A stretch of 64,000 nt of DNA from JAWLHU01 sp041690255 (GCA_041690255.1 JAWLHU010000005.1:310001-374000), one strand, 5' to 3'; shown: positions 1 through 9,350, counted from the stretch's first letter. Translations and numbers: made by a program. Notes: generated by a model not told the origin, from the sequence alone.

Positions 1-378
1 CTGGTCGACAACCACCTGGGCACCGGCGAGTTCCAGACCGTCCTGCTGGGCTGGTCGCTGACGCCTGAGCCCGACTGCGAATCGATCTTCAGCTCCGCCT
101 ACTTCCCGCCTGCCGGCCAGAACTCCGGTCTCTACAAGAACGAGAAGACCGACAAGCTCTGGGTCGACAGCTACCGCACCTCTGACCAGGCGAAGCGCCG
201 GGCCATCTACGCCGAGATCCTGAAGGAGTTCGGCGAGGATCCGCCCTACGTCTTCATCGCCCAGCAGAACACCATGACCGCCTTCAACGGTCGGGTCCAC
301 TGGAAGGATGCGGACAAGCCGGTCCACATGCTGCCTTACGGTTACATGTTCCACATCTTCGAGTGGTGGGTCGACTAG
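1..378 (+). CDS. Peptide ABC transporter substrate-binding protein, C-terminal part
   Basis: This is the 3' end of a gene that begins before the window. The reading frame is open from base 1 and stops at TAG 376-378, giving 125 residues. The segment has the look of the C-terminal lobe of family 5 (DppA/OppA) solute-binding proteins: a W-x-x-D/E-P-D stretch near the start, a YKNEKTDKL stretch, and an aromatic end (FHIFEWWVD). The protein would bind peptides outside the membrane and deliver them to the permease encoded directly downstream. The assignment leans on the following dppBCDF order as much as on the fragment itself. Confidence 0.85.
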   Translation: MVDNHLGTGEFQTVLLGWSLTPEPDCESIFSSAYFPPAGQNSGLYKNEKTDKLWVDSYRTSDQAKRRAIYAEILKEFGEDPPYVFIAQQNTMTAFNGRVHWKDADKPVHMLPYGYMFHIFEWWVD

Positions 379-406
379 CAGACCGCTGCTCAGCGCCAGG
401 GAACAC

Positions 407-430
407 AGGAAGGGGCTCCGGCCCCTTCCT
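407..430 (+). terminator. Intercistronic hairpin after the binding-protein gene
   Basis: A perfect 10-bp stem (AGGAAGGGGC / GCCCCTTCCT) with a TCCG loop. No T-run follows, so it is more likely an mRNA-stabilising or attenuating hairpin than a full terminator. Such hairpins often allow more binding protein than permease to be made. Confidence 0.6.
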
Positions 431-469
431 GCTATCCCCGGCACTTTGCGCTATTGAGGAGGCGGTTCT

Positions 470-1441
470 ATGTGGGAGTACCTGGTCAGGCGGACAGCCC
501 AATCCCTACTGACCCTGCTCCTGATCTCCATTGTGACGTTCGGCCTGATCCACGCCGCCCCCGGCGGTCCGGCCACCATGTTCATCAAGCCGGGCCAGTC
601 TCCCGAGCAGGTCGCCAGGCAGATGGAGCTGTGGGGCCTCGACCGGCCGTTGCACATTCAGTACCTGGACTGGCTGGGCCGCATGGCCCGCGGTGACTTC
701 GGCAACACCTTCCGGGCGAACCGGCCCGTAGGCGAGCTGCTCTGGCCTGCCCTGAAGAACACCGTGATCCTCATGGGGACCGCCTGGCTGCTGAGCCTCC
801 TGGTCGCCATTCCCTGGGGCATCTACAACAGCACGAGACAATATGGCATATCCGACAACCTGGCAGCGGCGGTCGGCTATGCGGGCTTTGCCATGCCAGC
901 CTTCTGGTTTGGCATCATTCTACAGGTCACCTTTGCCCTGACTCTGAAATGGCTGCCGCTCTCCGACATGCACTCCATGAGCCGCCGCGGGGAGTTTCTC
1001 GATCTGCTCCGGCACATGGTGCTGCCGGTCATGACGCTGGTATTGATCAACCTCGCCAGCTACCTGAAGTACTCCCGGGCCTCCATGCTGGAGGTGCTGG
1101 GGCAGGATTACGTGAGGACTGCCCGTGCCAAGGGCGTTCCGGAACGGAAGGTCGTTTTCCGCCATGCCCTGCGCAATGCTCTCATTCCGATCATCACGGT
1201 CCTGGGCCTCGACCTGCCCTATATCGTGGGCGGCGCTGCCCTGACCGAGACCGTCTTCAACTGGCCCGGTATGGGACGGCTCTTCGTGGATAACGCCATG
1301 GCGCGCGAGTACACCGTGCTCATGGGCGTCACCGTCGTCACCGCCTTCGTGGTGATCCTGGGCAACCTGCTGGCCGATATTCTCTACGCGGCAGTCGACC
1401 CGCGGGTGCGGCTGACCGGGAAGGGGGTCACCTCCGCATGA
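470..1441 (+). CDS. Peptide ABC transporter permease, DppB/OppB type
   Basis: A 323-residue inner-membrane permease with six predicted membrane segments. The start MWEYLVRR leads directly into the first helix, as is usual for DppB. The cytoplasmic EAA-type loop that contacts the ATPases is visible near residue 220 (ARAKGVPERKVVFRHALRNALIP). A GAGGAGG ribosome site precedes the ATG. Its last codons overlap the next gene (ATGA), indicating translational coupling with the second permease. The substrate is most likely di- or oligopeptides, but nickel or sugar peptides cannot be excluded from sequence alone. Confidence 0.93.
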   Translation: MWEYLVRRTAQSLLTLLLISIVTFGLIHAAPGGPATMFIKPGQSPEQVARQMELWGLDRPLHIQYLDWLGRMARGDFGNTFRANRPVGELLWPALKNTVILMGTAWLLSLLVAIPWGIYNSTRQYGISDNLAAAVGYAGFAMPAFWFGIILQVTFALTLKWLPLSDMHSMSRRGEFLDLLRHMVLPVMTLVLINLASYLKYSRASMLEVLGQDYVRTARAKGVPERKVVFRHALRNALIPIITVLGLDLPYIVGGAALTETVFNWPGMGRLFVDNAMAREYTVLMGVTVVTAFVVILGNLLADILYAAVDPRVRLTGKGVTSA

Positions 1442-2397
1442 GCACAGAGCCAAAGGCCGTTGCACCTGCAGAGGAGACGGCCGTTCTCTCCACCAAGCCG
1501 GAGAGCCTGGGTCACCAGGTACTCCGCAAGTTCTTGGGCAACAAGCTGGCGATCATGGGGCTGATCCTGCTCCTCTTCTTCATCGTCGTGGCGCTCCTGG
1601 CGCCCTACATCGCTCCCTACGACCCGGCCAAGGTCGACCTGCTCAGCTCCAACAAAGGACCGAGCGCCGCACACTGGCTGGGCACGGACAACATCGGGCG
1701 CGATGTCTTCTCCCGCCTGCTCTACGGCAGCCGGGTCTCCCTGGTGGTCGGCTTCTCCGTCGCGGCGGGCGCCGTGATCCTCGGCTCCCTGGTCGGCTCG
1801 GTGGCCGGTTACCTGGGCGGCTGGGTCGATACGGTGCTGATGCGCCTGATCGACGTGATGCTCTCCTTCCCGGGCCTCTTTTTGAACATCCTGGTGCTGG
1901 CGATCTTCGGCAGTCACTTCGTCTACCTGATCCTGATCATGGTCTTTACAAGTTGGATGGGAGTGGCCCGCCTGGTGCGGGGCCAATTCCTCCAGTTGCG
2001 GGAGATGCAGTACGTGGAGGCGGCCCGGGCCATTGGCGTGCCGAGCTGGCAGATCATGTTCAACCACCTGCTCCGCAACGCCACCGGCCCGATTATCGTG
2101 GCGGCTACGCTGAATGTGGGCGGCGCCATTCTGGGCGAGTCTGCCCTCTCCTTCCTGGGCCTCGGTGTGCAGGCCCCGCAGACGTCGTGGGGGCAGATGC
2201 TCTCCAACGCCCAGCAGTATATGCTGGTCAACCCGGTCTTTGCGGTCTATCCGGGCCTCTGCATCTTCCTGACGGTCCTTGCTGTCAACTTCGTCGGCGA
2301 TGGGATCCGTGATGCCATGGATCCGCGCCAGAAAATCCACATTCCGAAGGGGAGGATGGCGGAATGGCGAGCCCGCTTCTCGAAGTCAAGAGCCTAG
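1438..2397 (+). CDS. Peptide ABC transporter permease, DppC/OppC type
   Basis: A 319-residue second permease subunit. It shows the family N-terminal cytoplasmic tail, a first helix near residues 40-65, the periplasmic motif HWLGTDNIGRDVFSRLLYG typical of DppC/OppC, and the EAA loop (EAARAIGVPSWQIMFNHLL). It starts on an ATGA overlap with the preceding permease and itself overlaps the next gene by about 34 bases, so the permeases and ATPases form one operon. Confidence 0.94.
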   Translation: MSTEPKAVAPAEETAVLSTKPESLGHQVLRKFLGNKLAIMGLILLLFFIVVALLAPYIAPYDPAKVDLLSSNKGPSAAHWLGTDNIGRDVFSRLLYGSRVSLVVGFSVAAGAVILGSLVGSVAGYLGGWVDTVLMRLIDVMLSFPGLFLNILVLAIFGSHFVYLILIMVFTSWMGVARLVRGQFLQLREMQYVEAARAIGVPSWQIMFNHLLRNATGPIIVAATLNVGGAILGESALSFLGLGVQAPQTSWGQMLSNAQQYMLVNPVFAVYPGLCIFLTVLAVNFVGDGIRDAMDPRQKIHIPKGRMAEWRARFSKSRA

Positions 2398-3386
2398 TCA
2401 CCGGGTTCTTCACCGACAAGGGCCTGCTGGTCGCCGTCGACGGCATCTCCTTCACGGTGAACGAGGCCGAGACGATCTGCATTGTTGGTGAGTCTGGCAG
2501 CGGCAAGAGCGTCACGTCGCTCTCAGCCATGCGACTGATCGATTACGACAACGGGGCAATCCTGGGCGGTGAGATCCTCTTCAAGGGCCAGGACCTGGCG
2601 GTACTCTCCCAGGAGGAGATGCGCAAGATCCGCGGCGGAGACATCGCCATGATCTTCCAGGAACCCATGTCCGCCCTGAACCCGGTCTTCCCCATTGGGG
2701 ATCAGATCGCCGAGGCGGTCATGCTGCATGAGGATGCCGAACCCCAGCAGGCCATGGCCCGTGCCGTCGAGATGCTGGGGCTGGTCGGCATTCCCGAGCC
2801 GGAGACCCGGGCAAAGCAGTACCCACATGAGTTCTCGGGTGGCATGCGGCAGCGGGCGATGATTGCCGTGGCCCTGGCCTGCAACCCGACCCTCCTGATC
2901 GCAGACGAGCCCACCACCGCACTGGATGTGACGATCCAGGCCCAGATCCTCGATCTGCTGCGTCATCTGAAGAAGTCGTTCAACATGGCGATCATGCTGA
3001 TCACGCACGACCTGGGCGTCGCGGCGGAGATGGCTGACCGGATCGTGGTCATGTACGCCGGCAAGATCGTCGAGGAGGGGACGGTATTCGAGATCTTCGA
3101 CCAGCCCCTCCACCCGTACACCCACGGCCTTCTGGCCTCGATTCCGGGCTATGAGGGCGAGCGCGGCGGCCGGCTCCACACGATCAAGGGATCGATTCCG
3201 AACATCGCCAAGATGCCGCCGGGCTGCCGGTTCAACCCGCGGTGCCCCCACGCCACGGAGAAGTGCCGGGTCGAAGAGCCGCCCATGGAGAGCCGGGGCA
3301 CCCACAGGGTGGCGTGCTGGCACGTGGCTGCTGTGGCGGATGCCAGGCGTGCCGGGACTTCCCAGGAGGAGGTGACGGGCTCGTGA
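2364..3386 (+). CDS. Peptide ABC transporter ATP-binding protein, DppD/OppD type
   Basis: A 340-residue ATPase of the importer. Visible motifs are Walker A (GESGSGKS, about residue 40), the signature FSGGMRQR, Walker B (LLIADEPTTALD) and the H-loop (ITHDLG). The C-terminal oligopeptide-transporter extension carries the CRFNPRCPHA cysteine motif, which in some relatives binds an Fe-S cluster. The start ATG lies inside the end of the preceding permease and follows GGGGAGGAT. It forms a heterodimer with the next gene product. Confidence 0.94.
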   Translation: MASPLLEVKSLVTGFFTDKGLLVAVDGISFTVNEAETICIVGESGSGKSVTSLSAMRLIDYDNGAILGGEILFKGQDLAVLSQEEMRKIRGGDIAMIFQEPMSALNPVFPIGDQIAEAVMLHEDAEPQQAMARAVEMLGLVGIPEPETRAKQYPHEFSGGMRQRAMIAVALACNPTLLIADEPTTALDVTIQAQILDLLRHLKKSFNMAIMLITHDLGVAAEMADRIVVMYAGKIVEEGTVFEIFDQPLHPYTHGLLASIPGYEGERGGRLHTIKGSIPNIAKMPPGCRFNPRCPHATEKCRVEEPPMESRGTHRVACWHVAAVADARRAGTSQEEVTGS

Positions 3387-4390
3387 GCGCTGTGACCAAC
3401 CTGAGCACCGGGGCCCAGTCCCAGCAACCGCTGGTGGAGGTCCGGCACCTGAAGAAGTACTTCCCCATTCGTACCGGCCTCTTCAGCCGGGTGGTCGGAA
3501 ATGTGCGGGCGGTAGACGATGTCTCGTTCCAGATCAACCCGGGCGAGACGTTCGGCCTGGTCGGTGAGTCCGGTTGCGGCAAGTCAACCCTGGGCCGGGT
3601 GATGCTCCGGCTCCAGGAGGCGACCGACGGTCAGGTCTCCTACGGCGGCAAGGATCTGCTCGCCCTGAAGGGGCCGGATCTCCGGGTGATGCGCCGGGAG
3701 ATGCAGGTGATCTTCCAGGACCCATTCGGCTCCCTCAATCCGCGCTTCACGGTGGGTGATATCATCGGCGAGCCGCTCCGGGTCCACGGGGTGGCTCGGG
3801 GGCAGGAGCAGGCGGACCGTGTGGCAGAACTGCTGCGCATGGTCGGTCTGGAGCCCTCCTGGCGGAACCGGTACCCACACGAGTTCTCCGGCGGCCAGCG
3901 GCAGCGTGTGGGCATCGCCCGGGCGCTGGCGCTCAACCCGAAGTTCATCCTGGCCGATGAGGCGGTCTCGGCGCTGGACGTCTCTGTCCAGTCGCAGATC
4001 ATCAACCTGCTCTCCGACCTGCAGGACCAGCTCGGTCTGACCTACCTGTTCATTGCGCACGGACTGAACGTGGTGCGGCACATTTCGGATCGCATTGGCG
4101 TCATGTACCTGGGCAAGCTGGTGGAGGTCTGCGGGACGGAGGAGCTGTTCGATCACCCGGCCCATCCCTATTCGGCAGCGCTGCTCTCGGCGGCGCCCAT
4201 GCCGAACCCGCACCGGAAGCGGGAGCGGATCATGCTGACCGGCGAGGTTCCCTCCCCGGCCAATCCGCCCTCGGGCTGCCGCTTCCACACCCGGTGCCCG
4301 CTGGTGCAGCGGATCTGCAAGGAGCAGGAGCCGAAGCTGGAGCAGGTGGGACCCGGCCATCTGGCCGCATGCCACTTCCCGATGTCATAG
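3383..4390 (+). CDS. Peptide ABC transporter ATP-binding protein, DppF/OppF type
   Basis: The second ATPase, 335 residues from the GTG at 3383. That GTG overlaps the previous stop (GTGA) and follows AGGAGGTGA, so it is preferred over upstream starts that would lie inside the neighbour. It shows Walker A (GESGCGKST), FSGGQRQR, Walker B (FILADEAVSALD), and the C-terminal CRFHTRCPL motif. One small oddity is that the usual H-loop THD reads AHGLN (IAHGLN), so the position after the switch histidine is glycine instead of aspartate. It completes the importer operon. Confidence 0.93.
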   Translation: MSAVTNLSTGAQSQQPLVEVRHLKKYFPIRTGLFSRVVGNVRAVDDVSFQINPGETFGLVGESGCGKSTLGRVMLRLQEATDGQVSYGGKDLLALKGPDLRVMRREMQVIFQDPFGSLNPRFTVGDIIGEPLRVHGVARGQEQADRVAELLRMVGLEPSWRNRYPHEFSGGQRQRVGIARALALNPKFILADEAVSALDVSVQSQIINLLSDLQDQLGLTYLFIAHGLNVVRHISDRIGVMYLGKLVEVCGTEELFDHPAHPYSAALLSAAPMPNPHRKRERIMLTGEVPSPANPPSGCRFHTRCPLVQRICKEQEPKLEQVGPGHLAACHFPMS

Positions 4391-4397
4391 CGTGAGC

Positions 4398-4430
4398 AGG
4401 GCGTCCGGCGCAATGGCCGGGCGCCCTTTG
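4398..4430 (+). terminator. Rho-independent terminator of the peptide importer operon
   Basis: A 12-bp stem (AGGGCGTCCGGC / GCCGGGCGCCCT with one G-U pair) and a short loop, followed by TTGCTT, lying 8 bases after the last ATPase stop. Confidence 0.75.
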
Positions 4431-4501
4431 CTTACAGGAGTTCCGCCATGGGTCATCGAAAGGGATGGAACGGGATCCAGTGAACGGAGGTGTTCGTTTC
4501 C

Positions 4502-5446
4502 ATGCCGTTTTCGCTCCGGCCTGTCGCCGTGCCCGATGACTACCCGCGGATCGCCGAGATCCTCACCCTGACCACCGACACGCCTTCCACCCCGGAAAGG
4601 CTGGCCTCAGCCGATGCGAACCTGACGCCGAGCACGATCCGCCACCGGCTTGTGGCGGTGGCGCCCGATGGTGCGATCGTCGCCTACGGGCTCGCACACC
4701 ACGGCATCTTCGCGGTCAGCGGCCGCTTCACCATCCGGATCCACACGGACCCGGCCCACCGCCGGCAGGGGGCCGGTGCGCTGCTCTGGGAGGCCCTGCT
4801 CGGGTTCGCCCGGGAGCAGGGGGCCACCAGCCTGGCGACCATGACGCAGGACGATGATCCGGAGGGCATCGCCTTTGCCGAGAAGCACGGCTTCGCCCGC
4901 ACCGGTCACACGTTTGAGTCCGCCGTGGACCTGACCACCCACGATGGCAGCGCCTTTGCCCATATGATCCCCGCCCTGGAGGCGCAGGGGATCCGGTTCT
5001 TCACGCTGGCCGATCGCCCTGGCTCGGAGACCGAGGAGGCGATCTACGACCTGGATCGCCTGGTCGCCCCGGACAACCCCGGCGATGAGTTGGGCGAGTT
5101 CCCCCCCGTTGACGAGTGGCGGCGAACGATGCTGCAGGGTACGGGGCAGTTGCCCGAGTTCATTACCATAGCGACGCATGGGGAACAGGTTGTCGGGTTC
5201 ACGACCATGTATCCCACCGCCGTATCGGGCCGTTTTGATATCGGCTTTACCGGTGTCCATCCGGCCTACCGGGGGCGTGGGATTGCGCTCGCCCTGAAGG
5301 TGCGGGCGGCCCAGACCGCCGTCAGGCACGGGGCCCGGGAGATCCGGACCGGCAACGACTCCCGGAACGGACCGATGCTTGCGGTCAACCGGAAGCTGGG
5401 CTACCAGCCGCTGCCCGGCCGGTTCGAGTACCAGCGGTCACTTTAG
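4502..5446 (+). CDS. Two-domain GNAT N-acetyltransferase
   Basis: A 314-residue protein from ATG 4502, which sits 11 bases after GGAGG. An in-frame GTG at 4490 overlaps that ribosome site and is less likely. It holds two tandem GNAT domains. The first has the acetyl-CoA loop HRRQGAGALL near residue 90, the second YRGRGIALALK near residue 260. Tandem GNATs acetylate small amines, antibiotics or mycothiol-like substrates, and the substrate here cannot be told. It stands alone between two unrelated transcription units. Confidence 0.85.
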   Translation: MPFSLRPVAVPDDYPRIAEILTLTTDTPSTPERLASADANLTPSTIRHRLVAVAPDGAIVAYGLAHHGIFAVSGRFTIRIHTDPAHRRQGAGALLWEALLGFAREQGATSLATMTQDDDPEGIAFAEKHGFARTGHTFESAVDLTTHDGSAFAHMIPALEAQGIRFFTLADRPGSETEEAIYDLDRLVAPDNPGDELGEFPPVDEWRRTMLQGTGQLPEFITIATHGEQVVGFTTMYPTAVSGRFDIGFTGVHPAYRGRGIALALKVRAAQTAVRHGAREIRTGNDSRNGPMLAVNRKLGYQPLPGRFEYQRSL

Positions 5447-5500
5447 CACCGCAATGGAAGGGAGCCGGGGATCACTCCCCGGCTCCTGCCATGCCTTGCC

Positions 5501-6367
5501 TTACTTATAGCTGTCGAGCAGCTTCTGCCAGAGGGCCGGCTCGACGTTCCAGTCCTGGTTGACGATCCCCTGCTCCTTGAAGCCCCGGACCCTGTCCTCG
5601 TACCGGACGGAGCTGGGATCTTCGTAGACGATGCCGGAGACCAGCTCGTTCTTCTCCATCAGCATCTTCATGGCGGCGAACCGGTCGTGCCGGTCGTAGC
5701 CCGCGACATCATCCAGGTTGGTCAGTTCCTGCTTGTAGAAGTCGTAGGTGTTCACCTTGTTAAAGGTAACGCACGGGCTGTAGGTGTTGACAAGGGCGAA
5801 GCCCGGGAACTGAATCGCCCGCTTGATGATCTCGACGAGCTGCTTCTGGTTGGAGGAGAAGCCGTTGGCGACGAAGCCGCAGCCCGAAGCCAGCGCCAGT
5901 TGCATCTGGTTGACCGAGTGCTCAATGTTGCCGTTCGGGGTCGACTTGGTCTGGACGCCGCCATCGGAGGTGGGGGAGGTCTGGCCCTTGGTCAGGCCGT
6001 AGATCTGGTTGTCCATCACGATATAGGTGATGTCGATATTGCGGCGCAGGGCATGCATATAGTGCCCCATGCCGATGGCGAAGCCGTCGCCGTCACCGCC
6101 GGCGGCGATCACGGTCAGCTCCCGGTTGGCCAGCTTCAGGCCCTGAGCGGCCGGCAGGGAGCGGCCGTGGACCACGTGCAGGTTGTAGGAGTTGATATAG
6201 TTGCCGATCTTGCCGGAGCAGCCGATACCGGAGACGACAGCCACGTTCTCGGGGTCACGGCCCAGCTCAACCAGGGCCTTCTGCAGGGCGGCGAGGACAC
6301 CAAAGTCGCCGCAACCGGGGCACCACCAGGACTTCTCGGAAGTCCGGAAATCAGCCATCGTGGCCAT
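5501..6367 (-). CDS. korB: 2-oxoacid:ferredoxin oxidoreductase, beta subunit
   Basis: A 288-residue thiamine-diphosphate subunit. It shows WWCPGCGDFG at the N-terminus, the TPP/Mg motif GDGDGFAIGMGH near residue 93, and the DNQIYGLTKGQTSPTS stretch characteristic of 2-oxoglutarate and pyruvate ferredoxin oxidoreductases. The enzyme oxidatively decarboxylates a 2-oxoacid to acyl-CoA and reduces ferredoxin. It starts 5 bases after the alpha gene stops, behind AAGGAGG, so the two are one operon. The 2-oxoglutarate preference is inferred from the fused alpha subunit architecture. Confidence 0.93.
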   Translation of the reverse strand: MATMADFRTSEKSWWCPGCGDFGVLAALQKALVELGRDPENVAVVSGIGCSGKIGNYINSYNLHVVHGRSLPAAQGLKLANRELTVIAAGGDGDGFAIGMGHYMHALRRNIDITYIVMDNQIYGLTKGQTSPTSDGGVQTKSTPNGNIEHSVNQMQLALASGCGFVANGFSSNQKQLVEIIKRAIQFPGFALVNTYSPCVTFNKVNTYDFYKQELTNLDDVAGYDRHDRFAAMKMLMEKNELVSGIVYEDPSSVRYEDRVRGFKEQGIVNQDWNVEPALWQKLLDSYK

Positions 6368-6372
6368 GTGGA

Positions 6373-8202
6373 TTACGCCTCCTTCGCAGCGAGGGTGATG
6401 GTGGGATCAGGGATGGTACGGAGGCCCTGTCCGCCGCCGGTGACGAAGTACTGGCCTTCGCCGCTCAGGGCCACCTTGGCGCCGGCCACGATATCGGCCA
6501 CGGTGATCAGGTTGCCATCGTAGCGGAGCAGGGTCGCAAGCTGGTCAGCGTGAAAGCCGGTCGCCTTCAGCATGAAGGTGAACTGACCGACGGCGTTGGA
6601 CTCGACGACGAGCGCCTTGCCGCCCTTCACATACTTCTCGATCTCGGCGGTCGGCACCGGGTAGATCAGGCGGATCTGGAGGACGCCGGCCTTCTTGCCG
6701 GTGGCGGCCTCGATCTGGGCCTGTGCCTCCTTGGCAGCGCCCAGGGTGGTACCGAAGGCCAGGACGACGATATCGGCGTTCTCGCTGCCGAAGTAGCGGA
6801 CCGCCTCGGTCTTGACGTTCTTGATCCGGTTCATGCGGCGGTTCATCATATAGACCCGGTTGGCCGGGTTCTCGGTCACCTTGCCGAAGGCGCCATGCTC
6901 CGCACCGGTGGCGAGGAACTGACCGTTCTTCATGCCGGGCAGGGAGCGCGGGGAGACGCCGTTCTCGTTCACGTTCTTGCCGTAGCGCTCGAAGACGTCA
7001 CGGCCCAGGGCGGCCATCTCCTCGGGGTTACCCAGGGGGCCCCGGTCGATCTTCGGCATGCTGGCGAGCTCAGCGGCCTCGGGCTCCACGGTCTGCTGGA
7101 AGAGGGCCAGCGCCAGGTCGGAGGCGATCATGACCGGGCAGTGGTAGTTGTCGGCCAGGTTGAAGGCCTCGGCGGTCAGGGGGATCAGCTCCTCGACCGA
7201 GCCGGGGGCCAGGACAATGCGGGGGGAGTCACCGTGGCCACCGTAGGCCAGGGCGAGCAGGTCGGACTGCTCCTGCTTGGTCGGCATGCCCGTGGAGGGG
7301 CCGCCGCGCATCGTATCGACCACCACGACCGGGGTCTCGGTCATGGCGGCGAGGCCCAGGGCTTCCTGCATGAGCGAGAGGCCAGGGCCGGAGGTAGCGG
7401 TCATGGCCCGGGAGCCGCCGAAGCCGGCGCCCACGCAGGCGACGATCGAGGCGAGCTCGTCCTCCATCTGGACGGCGACGCCGCCGACCTTCGGGAAGAT
7501 CTTGACCAGCGACTCGGCGATCTCCGAGGCGGGGGTGATCGGGTAGGAGAAGACAGTGCGGCAGCCGCCGGCCAGGGCGCCAAGCGCTGCGGCCTCGTTG
7601 CCGATCATCAGCAGGCGCTCCTTGCCGTCGGGCTCGGCGACCTGCAACTGGAGATCCGGCCAGTTCTCATGGACGTAGTTGTAGCCCTGCTCCATAGCCG
7701 TGTGGATCAGGCTGACGAACTCCTCGCCCTTGTTGCCCCAGCGGCGGGTGGCGTACTTCTTAAAGTGGTCGAGCGGCAGGCCGAGGAAGGCTGCCGATGC
7801 ACCCAGCACGATGTTGTTCTTCATGAGCGGGTTGCCGAGGGCCAGGGTCATCTTGTTGAAGGGCATGGTCAGCAGCTTGGCGTCGGTGCCCTCGGGCAGG
7901 GTCGGGTTGATCGCCTCATCGGCGAGGACAATGGCACCTGGGTAGACATTCTTGGCGCAGAGGTCGATCGACTCCTGATCCAGCACCACCAGCAGGTTGA
8001 CGCCAGCGGCGGGCGCCTGCACACGCTCAACACCAATGCGGGTGGTGAAGTCGGTGTGGCCTCCCTTGATTCGGGACGCAAAGGTCTTGTACGCGTAGAC
8101 GTAGTACCCGGCGCGGCTGGCGACGGTGTTGAACACTTCGACAGTCGAATCAAGGCCCTGGCCCTGTTCGCCACCGATCTGCCAGCAAACCTCCTTCAGC
8201 AA
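6373..8202 (-). CDS. korA: 2-oxoacid:ferredoxin oxidoreductase, fused gamma-alpha subunit
   Basis: About 609 residues from a TTG start at 8202, placed 8 bases after GAGGAGGG. A longer in-frame start at 8277 exists, but the family begins at the VCWQIGGEQGQG motif. Residues 1-190 are the gamma (CoA-binding) domain, and the rest is the alpha pyrimidine-binding domain with SYPITPASEIAE and TATSGPGLSLM. The gamma-alpha fusion is the KorA layout of aerobic and microaerophilic actinobacteria and clostridia. It pairs with korB downstream and is divergent from a LysR regulator, which is the obvious candidate to control it. Confidence 0.93.
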   Translation of the reverse strand: MLKEVCWQIGGEQGQGLDSTVEVFNTVASRAGYYVYAYKTFASRIKGGHTDFTTRIGVERVQAPAAGVNLLVVLDQESIDLCAKNVYPGAIVLADEAINPTLPEGTDAKLLTMPFNKMTLALGNPLMKNNIVLGASAAFLGLPLDHFKKYATRRWGNKGEEFVSLIHTAMEQGYNYVHENWPDLQLQVAEPDGKERLLMIGNEAAALGALAGGCRTVFSYPITPASEIAESLVKIFPKVGGVAVQMEDELASIVACVGAGFGGSRAMTATSGPGLSLMQEALGLAAMTETPVVVVDTMRGGPSTGMPTKQEQSDLLALAYGGHGDSPRIVLAPGSVEELIPLTAEAFNLADNYHCPVMIASDLALALFQQTVEPEAAELASMPKIDRGPLGNPEEMAALGRDVFERYGKNVNENGVSPRSLPGMKNGQFLATGAEHGAFGKVTENPANRVYMMNRRMNRIKNVKTEAVRYFGSENADIVVLAFGTTLGAAKEAQAQIEAATGKKAGVLQIRLIYPVPTAEIEKYVKGGKALVVESNAVGQFTFMLKATGFHADQLATLLRYDGNLITVADIVAGAKVALSGEGQYFVTGGGQGLRTIPDPTITLAAKEA

Positions 8203-8417
8203 TGTGGTCCCCTCCTCGAGTGTGGTACAATGAGTAAAAGGTGTGGCCTCATACCCTTGGTTGACAGTCCGTCCCATTCGACGCAGTTCGAGGGCGAATT
8301 CGTGCCTCGACGGTTGATCCTTTGGGACGTGCGGATCTTGTGCAAGACCGCTTTCTATCCACTTCCAACTATACGACCTGTTAGGGTATCATGAACATGC
8401 ATAGTTGACATACAGGG

Positions 8418-8440
8418 TATGCTCTTGATGCATGAGCATA
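8418..8440. promoter_or_regulatory. Inverted repeat in the korA/lysR divergent region, candidate LysR operator
   Basis: TATGCTC-N9-GAGCATA is a perfect 7-bp inverted repeat, 17 bases before the lysR start. A TTGACA hexamer lies just upstream at 8405-8410, so a regulator bound here would overlap the lysR promoter. This fits autoregulation and control of the divergent korAB. Confidence 0.5.
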
Positions 8441-8456
8441 CAGGGAGGGCGACCAC

Positions 8457-9350
8457 TTGATACTGCAGCACCTGATCACCTTCTGTCGCGTGGTGGAGAC
8501 CGGGGGTTTTGCGCGTGCCGGCGCCCTGGTCGGCCTCTCCCAGCCTGCCGTTACCCGCCAGGTCGCCTCTCTGGAGGCCGACCTCGGCACGGCCCTGCTG
8601 GACCGCTCCAGCCGCCAGTTTCGCTTGACGCCCGCCGGCGAGATGGTCTACGAGCGGGCCCGCCGGATTGCACAGTCGGTCCACGAGCTCCGGGAAGCGG
8701 TCGATGACCTGGTCCATCCCGAGCGCGGCCGAATCGCCATCGGCGCTGTCACAACCGTCGGCCTCGGGCTTCTCCCCCCAATTCTCTCCGAGTTCAACCG
8801 GCGGTATCCTGGGGTGAGGGTGCAGATCAAGGCCGGTCGAACCCAGGAGACCCTGGCTCGCCTGTTGGAGGGGGAGATCGAGATGGCGGTGGTGCCCAAC
8901 CCGGTCAACCACCCGCGACTCAAGTGCGTGCCCCTTCGCAAGGACCGGGTTCTCCTGGTCTGCGCTCCCCAGAAGCGCGATGATCTGCCCGACCCGCTGC
9001 CGATCGAAGCGCTGAGCCAGATCGACATGATCTCCTTCCAGGCGCCCTCCCGCTTCCGGACGTATGTAGATGCGATCCTGGAGCAGCACGGGGTCTACCC
9101 GACGGTCACCATGGAGTTCGACTCCCATGAGGCGGTCCGGATGATGGTCGAGGCGGGCTTTGGCGTGGCCATGTTGCCCGAGTCAGCCGTCGAGCAGGAC
9201 CTGGCCGACGGACGGGTGGTGGAGGTGAAAGTCCAGGGCCTGCCGACAATCGCCAGGACCACCTGCCTGGTGATGCGGGCGGAGTCATCCGCCCTGCATC
9301 CCGCGACCGAGGAGTTACAGCGGATGATCCTGAGCCACTTCCGAGTATAG
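8457..9350 (+). CDS. LysR-family transcriptional regulator
   Basis: A 297-residue protein starting at TTG 8457, 8 bases after GGGAGGG. The N-terminal winged helix-turn-helix covers residues 1-60 (GFARAGALVGLSQPAVTRQVASLE is the recognition region), followed by the linker helix and a periplasmic-binding-protein-like effector domain (about 90-295). Family members bind T-N11-A sites near their own promoter and activate a divergent gene set, so the likely target is korAB. The effector is unknown, and a 2-oxoacid would be logical. Confidence 0.93.
   Translation: MILQHLITFCRVVETGGFARAGALVGLSQPAVTRQVASLEADLGTALLDRSSRQFRLTPAGEMVYERARRIAQSVHELREAVDDLVHPERGRIAIGAVTTVGLGLLPPILSEFNRRYPGVRVQIKAGRTQETLARLLEGEIEMAVVPNPVNHPRLKCVPLRKDRVLLVCAPQKRDDLPDPLPIEALSQIDMISFQAPSRFRTYVDAILEQHGVYPTVTMEFDSHEAVRMMVEAGFGVAMLPESAVEQDLADGRVVEVKVQGLPTIARTTCLVMRAESSALHPATEELQRMILSHFRV

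Noticed and set aside
5687..8394. Long open frames on the plus strand opposite korAB (about 278 and 614 codons)
   Set aside because: They are shadows caused by high GC. Composition is Gly/Leu/His/Asp-rich with no domain, while the minus strand carries a clear KorAB with motifs and ribosome sites.
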